Assembly: GCA_033763695.1 (NCBI GenBank)
Contig: JANRKB010000043.1
Coordinates: 1-64,000 of the forward strand
From: JANRKB01 sp033763695
GTDB lineage: Bacteria > Planctomycetota > Phycisphaerae > Phycisphaerales > UBA1924
Reading direction: 5' to 3'
Length of the DNA stretch: 64,000 bases
Position 1 is the first letter of the stretch; the number at the start of each line of letters is the position of its first letter. The position numbers and the translations under genes were made by a program. A model generated the notes under the pieces. It was not told where the DNA came from. It saw only the letters and a program-made list of their open reading frames with translations, and searched no databases. Of the stretch, positions 42,271 to 50,583 are shown one piece after another.

Positions 42271-45200
42271 CTATGCCGCCAGGCGCCCGTTGATGTCCGC
42301 CGAGCGTGACCACAGGTCGCACGCCGCGATCAGCTTGCTCTTGTTGATCGGCTTGGTCAGGTGGTCATTGCACCCCGCCGCGATGCTCGACTCGTAGTCG
42401 CTCCGCAGCGCGTGGGCCGTCAGCGCCAACACCGGGCCGTCATACCCCGCGGCACGCAGGCTGCGCGTCGCCGTGTAGCCGTCCATGATCGGCATCTGCA
42501 CATCCATCAGCACGACATCAAACGCGCGGCCTCCCTCGCGGGCTGCGATCGCCGCCTCCATCGCATGCTTGCCGTTGTCGACGATCGTGACCTCTGCACC
42601 TTCGCGCGTCAGGAACGCGCGGATGAGCCGCTGGTTGTCGATGCCGTCCTCGGCCACCAGCACGCGCCGTCCCGCGAGCCGCGGGCCATCGGCGTGAGGC
42701 GCTTCAGGCGCGACACCGTGCTGACTTTCCTTCACTTCCGCCACGCTTGCGGCAAAGGTGAAGACGAACTCACTCCCCACGCCGGGCGTGCTCGTCGCGC
42801 TCAGATCGCCGCCCAGCAGGTTCGCGAGTCTTCGTGAAATCGCAAGCCCAAGCCCCGTGCCGCCAAAGCGCCGGCTCATCGATGAATCGGCCTGCGAGAA
42901 CGGCTGGAAGAGCCGCGCCAGCCCCGCCTCTTCCATGCCGATGCCGGTGTCGCGCACGACAAACCGAATCTCGCACGCTTCGCCGTGCACGTCGGCCGAG
43001 GCGAACAGGCTGACGCTGCCAACATTTGTGAACTTGATTGCATTGCCGACGAGGTTCATCAAGACCTGACGCAGCCGCGTCGGATCGGACTGCACGCCGC
43101 GCGGCACCGACGGATCGATCTCCACGCGCAGTTCGAGCCCCTTGGCCGTCGCCCGCACCCGCATGATCGACTCGACCTCGGCGGCGATCGCGCGCGGTTC
43201 GCAGACCACGCGTTCGATCTCCATCTTGCCCGCTTCGACCTTGCTGAAGTCAAGAATGTCGTTGATGATCGTCAGCAGGTGCTCGCCGCTGCGCCGGATC
43301 GTGCCGACGCAGTCGCGCTTCTCGCCGGCGTCCTTCAGACTTTCCTCAAGCAGTTCGGCATAGCCGAGGATCGCCGTCATCGGCGTGCGGATCTCATGGC
43401 TCATGTGCGCGAGGAACTCGCTCTTGGCGCGATTTGCGCTCTGGGCGCGGATGCTCGCGTCCTCAAGCTCGCGATTGGCCTGACGCAGCTCGGCCGTGCG
43501 GCGCTCGACCAGCGCCGCCGTGATGCTTGCACGCCGCACGAATGCCGCCGTCATCGCCGTCACCATCGCGGCCAGAGTTACACCCAGCACACCGACCGCC
43601 GGCGCAAGCCACCCGCTGCCGGGCACGAAGTCCGCCGATGCGACGTATCGCAGATGCAGCAGTTGCCCGCCGACGTTGATCTCCGAGTCACGATCGTCGT
43701 GCAGGGCCGCCTCAGATCGCAGCAGCGAAGGCTCACCACCGATCGCCAGCGTTTCGCTCCGCTCGTCCGCCACGCTCCACGCCGTGCGCCCGCTGCGGAA
43801 CCCGCCCAAGAGCTGCGGCAGCGCGGCCCGCGAATCCAGCACAGACAACACCACGCCGCGCAACGCAGCGCGACGCTGCGCCACCAGATCGCGCGGCTTC
43901 TCAGCGTCGTAGATTGGTGCCGCGAGCACCAGCAGCGTCATCGGTCCATCATCACTCGCCATGACGACCGAGCCGCTCATCGCGGGCTCGCCATCGTCGG
44001 TCGTGCGTCGAATCACATCGACGACATGGGCCTCGCGGACCAGCGCGGCATAGTCGACTGGCGGAGCCAGTGACGAGACCGCCGCCAGACTCCGCTCCTC
44101 CCCTTCGCAGCGCACGAGCACGAGCCCTTCGCGTCGATCCTCGGTGACCAGAGATTCAACCATGCGCGTAAACGCGGCATCACGATCGGCCTTTGCAGCC
44201 ATCACCGCCGCCGCCACGACATTCGCTTCGTCCAGTTCACGCCGCAGCGCGGCCGACATCAGGCTGTCGAAGTTCACCGCACGCCGCCGAAACTCGGCAT
44301 CAATCTGCGATCGCTCCCAGCGATACGAGAACAGCGTCGCTCCGCCGGCAATACCCAGCGACAGTACCGCCATGCCAAAGACCGGCTTGAGCCAGGTGCG
44401 ATCGCCGGCGAGCTCGGGACCAAGCTCACTCAGATCTCGCAGCCGCTCGCGCCCCGTGACAATCACCATCGACGCGAGCCACACGAGCACCAGCGCGATG
44501 CCGACCTGCTCAAGGATCGCATCACGCGACGCCGCCGCGTCACGCAGCTCGCGATCATCGATCGCCACCTTCATCGCGAGCACCGAAGCGCCCTCGGCGT
44601 CCGTCAGTTCAAGCGTCGTCGACGGAACCCCGGCGGTTTCATCGAGCTGTGTCTGCGTCGAGACGCCCGGCGCCGCCACTGTCGCGCCGGTCAGCGTGCC
44701 GATGTGCTCCAGGTCGCTCGTCAGCAGCGGGCGGATCATCAGCAGGAAGCCGCGATACGGCCCTTCCTTGCTTCCCGTCCGCACGCTCTTGAACGAATAG
44801 AAACTCGGCAGCCCGTCCGGACCGATCATCGCGCCGCGGCTCTCACGCGACGGATCCATGCTCTTGATAAAGCCCGGCACACCACGCGGCCAGCCGAAGC
44901 TCGCGGCCTCGGCCTTGACCTGGTCGTAGTCCTGCACCGCGACGACGTCGCGATTCATGTCCAACAGCATCACTCGGCTCAGGCCCAGACTCGCGACCGT
45001 GTCCGCGACGAAATTCTCCTCTTGAAACTTCTTGTTGCCCGCCGGATCGGTGGCGAACGCGTACATCGAGTCCCACGCCGCCCAGTCCTCGCAGGTGCGG
45101 GAGAGGTCATCGATCCGGCTCTGTACGGCGGTATGCACGCGATCTCGCGCCGCCGCGACGGCACGATCCACCGTGGCGCGATCGCTCTTGGCGAGCGAAG

Positions 45201-45285
45201 GCATGACCCAAGCGTGTACAAGAAGCGCAACCAGCACCGCCGCCAGACTGTGCAGCAGCAGTGACTGCGTTCGGCTCCATGTCAT
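42271..45285 (-). CDS. Hybrid sensor histidine kinase with CHASE4 and CHASE-like sensor domains
   Basis: About 1004 residues. TM1 near the N-terminus, then a CHASE4-like domain (CEDWAAWDSMYAFATD, VMLLDMNRDVVAVQDYD) and TM2/TM3 (ALVLVWLASMVIV; FGMAVLSLGIAGGATLFSY). A second extracytoplasmic domain resembles CHASE (ERSQIDAEFRRRAVNFDSLM). A further helix leads to the H-box (LAHMSHEIRTPMTAILGYAELL), ATPase boxes (NLVGNAIKFTNVG, DTGIGM, GTGLGLAISRRL) and a C-terminal receiver (LVAEDGIDNQRLI, VVLMDVQMPIMDG, LTKPINKSKL). ATG 45285 is used; GTG 45297 is in frame. The upstream PilZ/pseudo-receiver gene is likely its partner. Confidence 0.93.
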   Translation of the reverse strand: MTWSRTQSLLLHSLAAVLVALLVHAWVMPSLAKSDRATVDRAVAAARDRVHTAVQSRIDDLSRTCEDWAAWDSMYAFATDPAGNKKFQEENFVADTVASLGLSRVMLLDMNRDVVAVQDYDQVKAEAASFGWPRGVPGFIKSMDPSRESRGAMIGPDGLPSFYSFKSVRTGSKEGPYRGFLLMIRPLLTSDLEHIGTLTGATVAAPGVSTQTQLDETAGVPSTTLELTDAEGASVLAMKVAIDDRELRDAAASRDAILEQVGIALVLVWLASMVIVTGRERLRDLSELGPELAGDRTWLKPVFGMAVLSLGIAGGATLFSYRWERSQIDAEFRRRAVNFDSLMSAALRRELDEANVVAAAVMAAKADRDAAFTRMVESLVTEDRREGLVLVRCEGEERSLAAVSSLAPPVDYAALVREAHVVDVIRRTTDDGEPAMSGSVVMASDDGPMTLLVLAAPIYDAEKPRDLVAQRRAALRGVVLSVLDSRAALPQLLGGFRSGRTAWSVADERSETLAIGGEPSLLRSEAALHDDRDSEINVGGQLLHLRYVASADFVPGSGWLAPAVGVLGVTLAAMVTAMTAAFVRRASITAALVERRTAELRQANRELEDASIRAQSANRAKSEFLAHMSHEIRTPMTAILGYAELLEESLKDAGEKRDCVGTIRRSGEHLLTIINDILDFSKVEAGKMEIERVVCEPRAIAAEVESIMRVRATAKGLELRVEIDPSVPRGVQSDPTRLRQVLMNLVGNAIKFTNVGSVSLFASADVHGEACEIRFVVRDTGIGMEEAGLARLFQPFSQADSSMSRRFGGTGLGLAISRRLANLLGGDLSATSTPGVGSEFVFTFAASVAEVKESQHGVAPEAPHADGPRLAGRRVLVAEDGIDNQRLIRAFLTREGAEVTIVDNGKHAMEAAIAAREGGRAFDVVLMDVQMPIMDGYTATRSLRAAGYDGPVLALTAHALRSDYESSIAAGCNDHLTKPINKSKLIAACDLWSRSADINGRLAA

Positions 45286-45437
45286 CCCAATGCGCACGCA
45301 GACGGCCCCTTGCCGCTCTGACTCGCTCCCGCGGTCACAGCCAAGGTTTCTATCGGCTCATGACGTTGGCATCCGCCGGGCACATGTCGAGTTTGGAAGG
45401 GGACCCGACGCTGCAGTTCATCCAGATGTCACAGCCA

Positions 45438-46601
45438 TCACGCCGCGATATCGGACCGCACGCGCATGCACGCGCTGATGAGCTGCCGCACCGGCTTGAT
45501 GGATTCCGCGACGCTCATGCTGGCCGCCACCGCGTGGGCTGCGTCGTCCGCGAGCTTTCCGACAGCGTCGAAGCCCAGCGCGGGTGCCGTGCCCTTGATC
45601 TGCAGGCAGATCTGCCGACACTGTGCGGCGTCGTCGCGCTTGAGGATGTCCTCCAGCCGCCCCGCCGCGTTGTGCAGGAAATCGACAAAGCCATCCACCA
45701 GCGGCGCATTCGGATCGTCGGCCTTCAGCGTGGTCGCCAGCGATCCCGTCTGCGACCCCACCATCAGGAACTCACCGATCGCCCGCACCAGCACATCCTG
45801 CTTCAGCGGCTTGGTGATGAACGCGTTGGCGCGCATATCCGCGATCCGCTGCCGCGTTGCGGGCGTCGTGTCGTTGGTGACGACGATGATGGGTGCCTGC
45901 ACGCCATCCTCGCGAAACTTCGCGACGATGTCGGTGGATTCCATGCCCTGCATGTCGACGCTGGCGACCACCAGATCGCAGCCCTCCTGCGCCAACTTCA
46001 GCGCCTCGTCGATCGTCAGGCACGGCCGCACGCGCAACTGCGTCCCGCGCAGGTAATGCTGCACCAGCTTGCGATCCAGTTCGCTGTCTTCCAGGTGCAG
46101 CACGCAGCCGCGCAGTTCCTCGTGATTCACTTTCTCGAGGCTGAACGCATCGGTGAACGCGTCCAGATTCACAAAGTCGCGCGCGTTGATCGACTTGGTG
46201 AACTTGATGCCGATCTCGTGCACCACGCCGCGCAGGTGGGAACACCGCGAAACCGTGCCATCGACGTCCACGCTCCCCAACTTCGGATGCGGCAGCGTCA
46301 CGATGACCGGCGAACCGAGGTGCACATACGCCGAGTGCATCACGCTGATGCCGCCGCACGACAAGTTGCGGCAGGCCACCGAGATCTGCACCGTGGTCGA
46401 ACCCGGATGCACGATCTTCAGTGCCAGCGATGCGTGGCGGAACGGCCAACGGATGAAGTCCCGCTTGCGCGCCGCCTCCGCGCTGGTCCGCACATCCAGC
46501 AGATTGCACAGTTGCTCCAGCTCGCGGCTCTGAATGCCAATCGAGTTGGGCCGGTGCCCCGTAGGTGCGCTGGGGATCGCGTGTGGCTTCTTGGGCGTCA
46601 T
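45438..46601 (-). CDS. PilZ - pseudo-receiver - pseudo-Hpt protein
   Basis: A 387-residue soluble protein. A PilZ domain (about 48-138) keeps both c-di-GMP motifs: RxxxR (R51-R55) and NxSxxG (from N79). A receiver-like domain (about 165-285) keeps EDS, Thr242 and Lys264, but the phospho-acceptor Asp is replaced by Ser214 (DLVVASVDMQGM). A C-terminal Hpt-like helical domain (about 300-387) has ICLQIKGTAPALGF, where the phospho-His position is Leu333. ATG at 46601 with GGAGAGG upstream. It lies upstream of the hybrid kinase gene, same strand, so it probably feeds c-di-GMP state into that kinase's pathway; this is inference. Confidence 0.88.
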   Translation of the reverse strand: MTPKKPHAIPSAPTGHRPNSIGIQSRELEQLCNLLDVRTSAEAARKRDFIRWPFRHASLALKIVHPGSTTVQISVACRNLSCGGISVMHSAYVHLGSPVIVTLPHPKLGSVDVDGTVSRCSHLRGVVHEIGIKFTKSINARDFVNLDAFTDAFSLEKVNHEELRGCVLHLEDSELDRKLVQHYLRGTQLRVRPCLTIDEALKLAQEGCDLVVASVDMQGMESTDIVAKFREDGVQAPIIVVTNDTTPATRQRIADMRANAFITKPLKQDVLVRAIGEFLMVGSQTGSLATTLKADDPNAPLVDGFVDFLHNAAGRLEDILKRDDAAQCRQICLQIKGTAPALGFDAVGKLADDAAHAVAASMSVAESIKPVRQLISACMRVRSDIAA

Positions 46602-46775
46602 GCCAAAACCTCTCCGCGGCACACAAAATCACCCGGCGCGCGCACGCCGAATCAAGCCGCCCTTTGTCATCGGCCCATTTGCGCGACGGCATCATCACCC
46701 CAGCCGGGGGATCGCCTCACGCTCCCGATACAACCCACCTACGCCGCACACGTCGCGCGGGTGTCACGGCCGCCC

Positions 46776-47735
46776 TCACGACAGCAGCGCCTTAAGCGCC
46801 GCTCCGGGGTCTTCCTGCCGCATCAGGTGCTCACCCACCAGCACGATCTGCACCCCAACGCCACGCAGCCGCTTCAAGTCCTGCGGCGTGCGGATCCCCG
46901 ACTCGCTCACAAGCACCGAGCGATTCTCCACCATGTCCGCCAGACGGATCGTGTGCCCCAGATCCACTTCCATCTTTGACAAGTCGCGGTTGTTGATCCC
47001 CAGCAGCGCATACGACGGATGCGGGAAGCCCACATGCGGCCTGACCCGCAGCAGATTCTCCGGCGTGTGGACCTCCAGCAGCACGGTCAACTGCAACTGC
47101 TGCGCGAGGATGAGCATGTCGAGAAGCATGCTCTGGTTCAGGCACTCGGCGATCAAGAGCACCGCGTCGGCCCCGGCCGCCCGGCTCTCCCACAACTGCC
47201 ACGGATCGATCAGGAAGTCCTTGCGGATCACCGGCAACGGCACCGCGTCCTTGATCCGGCGGATAAAGGACGGATGCCCGCCAAAGAACTTCTCATCCGT
47301 CAGGCATGAGATCGCCCGCGCCCCCGCTTCGTGATACCGTTGGGCGATGAACTCTGGGCGGAAGGAATCGCCGGCGTATTCGGAGCGGATCAGACCCGCC
47401 GAGGGACTCTTGCGCTTCACCTCGGCGATCACCGCCGTGTCGTTCGCACTGGCGTGCGTTGTCACCGCGGCAAAGAAATTTCTGGGCGGCTCTTCCTGGG
47501 CCACCATCGCTTCGAGTTCCGCCAGCGAGGTCCGCGCTTTCGCCGCGGCCACTTCCTCGCGCTTGTGCGCGATGATCTCGTCGAGGATCGGGATGCGCGT
47601 CGGCTCGCCCGCCTCGTGCGCCCCCGTCGCCGGCGCGGGCGGCAGTGTCGGATCAAACAGCTCCTCGCTCGGCTTCTTGCTGCCGGGCAGAGGCTTGGGC
47701 TCGGGGAAGGGGTCTTGGCTGCCGTGCGTGGTCAC
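46776..47735 (-). CDS. trpC: Indole-3-glycerol phosphate synthase
   Basis: Closes the ring to indole-3-glycerol phosphate in tryptophan synthesis. The TIM-barrel motifs are present: IIAHKREEVAAAK, VIAEVKRKSPSAGLI, ISCLTDEKFFGG, VIRKDFLIDPWQLWESRAAGADAVLLI, LLEVHTPENL, LGINNRDL and SVLVSESGI. The protein has 319 residues against about 260 in the family because of a Pro/Glu-rich N-terminal extension of about 47 residues. The GTG start at 47735 is the only clear choice for that length. Its start overlaps the divergent CPBP gene's start. No other trp gene is near. Confidence 0.95.
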   Translation of the reverse strand: MTTHGSQDPFPEPKPLPGSKKPSEELFDPTLPPAPATGAHEAGEPTRIPILDEIIAHKREEVAAAKARTSLAELEAMVAQEEPPRNFFAAVTTHASANDTAVIAEVKRKSPSAGLIRSEYAGDSFRPEFIAQRYHEAGARAISCLTDEKFFGGHPSFIRRIKDAVPLPVIRKDFLIDPWQLWESRAAGADAVLLIAECLNQSMLLDMLILAQQLQLTVLLEVHTPENLLRVRPHVGFPHPSYALLGINNRDLSKMEVDLGHTIRLADMVENRSVLVSESGIRTPQDLKRLRGVGVQIVLVGEHLMRQEDPGAALKALLS

Positions 47736-48750
47736 AGGGCTGATTGTTGGCCTTGCGCTTTGCTCGGGCGCACTCGCGACTGATTCTTCGACGCACTCCC
47801 CGCTTCCGCCAGAGCGTGTCGCTCAGTCCGCGAGCATGGCCCAAGTGCCCGCACCGTCGGCACCACCCGCTTCGCCACCGGTCCTGAACAATGCACCGAC
47901 GCCCACAGTCGAACAGGCCAAGCGAGCGCTCGACCTATGGCTCAGTGGCGGGCTGCTCGTCGCAGCACCGCTCATCCTCGTCATTCTCTTCATCGCCGAC
48001 ATGATCCGCCCGGGCAGCTTCCAGCGCGGCGGGCTCCGCGGCGTGCAGCCCCACCCCGCCTACGTCTGGCTCTTCGCCGGGCTCATCGTCTACATGTCCG
48101 CCGCCTTCGGAGCCAGTCTGGTTCTCTCTGCTCCGTGGCTCACCGCCGGCAGCGGCCAAGGCACGCCACGCTATTCCGCGATCGTCGCGATGGGCTACTT
48201 CGGCACGGGCGCGATCGCGGGCTGGATCATGTGCCGCCTGCTCAACGCTGGGGCCGGCACTTCGGGCCTCAAGTGGGAGTGGCGCGACATTCTGGTGGGC
48301 CTGGGCGCGTTCGTCCTGATCTATCCGATCGTGTACGCCTCGCAGGTCGGCTCGGTGTGGGCCTATCAGAATCTCTACCACGCAACGCCCGACCCGCTCG
48401 CGCATGAAACACTCAAGCAAATCACGGGCAACTCAAGCGATCCGTGGACGTGGGTCGTCGCCGCTGGCGCGATTCTCGGCGCACCGATTGTCGAAGAGAT
48501 TCTCTATCGCGGCATGTTGCAGTCCGCCGTGCTTCGCGTGACCGGCGGCGCGTGGAGCGCGATCATCATCACCAGCGTCGCCTTCGCCGCGATGCACTAT
48601 TCCGTTGTCCCGCCGCATGTGCTGCCCGTGCTGTTTGTGCTCTCCGTCGGCCTGGGCGCGACGCTCGAACGCACCAAGCGCCTCGGCGCGAGCATTGTTG
48701 TGCACGTCGCCTACAACGCGCTCAACATCGCGCTTGCCGTGACGCAGTAG
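47728..48750 (+). CDS. CPBP-family intramembrane protease
   Basis: A 340-residue membrane protein of the CPBP (CAAX protease / bacteriocin-processing) group. The motifs are EEILYRGML (catalytic Glu pair and Arg), SVAFAAMHYS (His) and HVAYNALNIAL (His and Asn). N-terminal Ser/Pro-rich segment (about 35-70) lies between a first hydrophobic stretch (VVTGLIVGLALCSGALA) and the membrane helices. The start could be GTG 47728 or ATG 47836 (304 residues); the GTG start overlaps trpC by 8 bp. The substrate is unknown. Confidence 0.85.
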   Translation: MVTGLIVGLALCSGALATDSSTHSPLPPERVAQSASMAQVPAPSAPPASPPVLNNAPTPTVEQAKRALDLWLSGGLLVAAPLILVILFIADMIRPGSFQRGGLRGVQPHPAYVWLFAGLIVYMSAAFGASLVLSAPWLTAGSGQGTPRYSAIVAMGYFGTGAIAGWIMCRLLNAGAGTSGLKWEWRDILVGLGAFVLIYPIVYASQVGSVWAYQNLYHATPDPLAHETLKQITGNSSDPWTWVVAAGAILGAPIVEEILYRGMLQSAVLRVTGGAWSAIIITSVAFAAMHYSVVPPHVLPVLFVLSVGLGATLERTKRLGASIVVHVAYNALNIALAVTQ

Positions 48751-48777
48751 CACGAACCGCGAGGACTCACCGCTCCC

Positions 48778-48827
48778 ACCTTCTCACCGAGGCAGGGAGA
48801 AGGTCCGGCGAAGCCGGGGATGAGGGG
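48778..48827 (+). repeat. REP-like palindromic element in a convergent spacer
   Basis: Two consecutive hairpins: ACCTTCTC/GAGAAGGT (48778-48785, 48797-48804) and CCGGC-GAA-GCCGG (48805-48817), followed by GGATGAGGGG. This two-part layout resembles dispersed REP-type elements of other bacteria. It sits between the CPBP gene and lysS and may act as a transcription end. Confidence 0.55.
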
Positions 48828-48865
48828 CAAGACGCCTTTCAATCAGCGTCGCGCGTGACCGCCGC

Positions 48866-50446
48866 TTACGCCAAGCCCTCTTCCGGGCGCATCAGCGGGA
48901 AGAGCATCACATCGCGGATCGTCCGCTGGTTGGTCAGGATCATCACCAGTCGGTCGATGCCCAGACCCATGCCGCCCGCAGGGGGCATGCCCACGCGAAG
49001 CGCACGCAGGAAGTCGTGATCCATCGTGCGGAAGGTGTTTTCCTCGGCGTTCTTCTCGTCGTCCAGCCCCTTGAGCTGCTCGCGGAACTTCGCCTCCTGC
49101 ACATCGGGATCATTGAGCTCCGTGTAGTGCGGCGCGACTTCCATGCCCGCGATGAACAGGTCCGCGCGATCCGACAGCGCGGCGTTGTCGCGCTTGGGTC
49201 GCGTCAGCGGCGAGATCGCACTAGGATAATCCGTGATGAACGTCGGCCGCGCATGGTCCAACTGCGCCTCGCCGCCGCGCTCTTTGTGTTCAAAGAGTTC
49301 ATTGACGACCAGCCACGGATCCATCGCATCGATCGCCGCGGCCAACTGCGGCCGCTGGCGCTTGAGTTCCGCGCGACACTTCGCCGTGTCGGTCATCTCA
49401 AACCCATACGCCTTCGCAAACAGTTCCCCGTACGAGCGCCGCTCGAAGGGCTTGCTGTAGTTGATCGACAACTCGCCGAACGGCAGGATCGCATCACCCG
49501 TGCCGCCCGACTGCTCGTGCACCATCGTGGCCGCGTCGCGGATCAGGCTCTCGGTCAGTTCCATCACAGTCTCGACGTTGCCGAAGGCGTGATACGCCTC
49601 GAGCATCGTGAACTCGGGGTTGTGCTGCTTGTCGAGGCCCTCGTTGCGGAAGTTGCGGTTCACCTCAAACACCCGCGGCATGCCGCCCACGAGCAATCGC
49701 TTCAGGTACAACTCCGGCGCGATGCGCATGAACAGATTGATGTCCAGCGCATTCATCTTGGTCACAAAAGGCCGCGCCGCCGCGCCGCCCGCGAGGCTCT
49801 GCAGCATCGGCGTTTCGACTTCGAGATAGCCGCGGCTCTCGAGGAACCGGCGCACGCGCCCGACGATCTGCGAGCGCATCTTGAACACGCCCAGCGTCTC
49901 GGGGTTGGCCCACAGGTCGACATACCGCTGGCGATAGCGAATCTCGACGTCGCTCAAGCCTTCATGCTTGGCCGGCGGCGGCACGAGGCACTTGGCCGCG
50001 GGCTTCACATCGCTCGCCCACACCGTGATCTCGCCCGTCTTGGTCTTCATCACGCGGCCCGAGACGATCAGGACATCGCCCAGGTCGGTCGCCTTTGCCA
50101 CCTTGAACGCGAGCTCATTCACATCGCGCTGGCTGATCGCCACCTGCAAGTCGCCGGTGTCGTCACGCAGCGTCATCCAGAGGAGCTTGCCGCCGTCGCG
50201 CAGCAGCATGACGCGTCCCGCGATGTTCGCGCTGGGCCGCGGGTCCGTGTATCCCGGCGTCTTGCTGTTGGCGTTGAAGTCGTCGTTGGCCTTCTCGTCA
50301 AACAACCCACGGGCCGCCGCCAGCGTCATCAGGCTCGGCTCGGCAGTGCCATACGGATTCAGCCCCAGCGCGGCCACGCTGTCGCGATTGGCACGGCGCT
50401 GGGCAACCAATTCATTCATCGGACGGACGGGTGCAGCATCAGACAT
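48866..50446 (-). CDS. lysS: Lysyl-tRNA synthetase (class II)
   Basis: Charges tRNA-Lys. The 526 residues hold the OB-fold anticodon domain (about 60-165, NIAGRVMLLRDGGKLLWMTLRDDTGDLQVAIS) and class II motifs 1-3: VRRFLESRGYLEVETPML, FEVNRNFRNEGLDKQHNPEFTMLEAY and the late MGLGIDRLVMILTNQ. Also VAPHYTELNDP and AENTFRTMD, typical of LysS. The ATG at 50446 opens the conserved start (RPMNELVAQRRANRDSV). Length is normal. Confidence 0.96.
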   Translation of the reverse strand: MSDAAPVRPMNELVAQRRANRDSVAALGLNPYGTAEPSLMTLAAARGLFDEKANDDFNANSKTPGYTDPRPSANIAGRVMLLRDGGKLLWMTLRDDTGDLQVAISQRDVNELAFKVAKATDLGDVLIVSGRVMKTKTGEITVWASDVKPAAKCLVPPPAKHEGLSDVEIRYRQRYVDLWANPETLGVFKMRSQIVGRVRRFLESRGYLEVETPMLQSLAGGAAARPFVTKMNALDINLFMRIAPELYLKRLLVGGMPRVFEVNRNFRNEGLDKQHNPEFTMLEAYHAFGNVETVMELTESLIRDAATMVHEQSGGTGDAILPFGELSINYSKPFERRSYGELFAKAYGFEMTDTAKCRAELKRQRPQLAAAIDAMDPWLVVNELFEHKERGGEAQLDHARPTFITDYPSAISPLTRPKRDNAALSDRADLFIAGMEVAPHYTELNDPDVQEAKFREQLKGLDDEKNAEENTFRTMDHDFLRALRVGMPPAGGMGLGIDRLVMILTNQRTIRDVMLFPLMRPEEGLA

Positions 50447-50492
50447 GACGCGAGGGTAGGTCGCCGCCACTGGCTTGGTCGCCACGCAAAAA

Positions 50493-50525
50493 CGAAGAAC
50501 CCCCGTGTGCCGCGGGGGTTCTTCG
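50493..50525 (-). terminator. Rho-independent terminator of the HAF-repeat gene
   Basis: Perfect 13-bp stem CGAAGAACCCCCG/CGGGGGTTCTTCG with a 7-nt loop, followed on the minus strand by TTTTTGCG. It is 59 bp after the stop at 50584, insulating lysS from the upstream gene. Confidence 0.92.
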
Positions 50526-50583
50526 GCGTTTCTGCACCGCCGCCCATCGGGCGGCACATGCGGAGAGATGTCCGATTCAGGAC

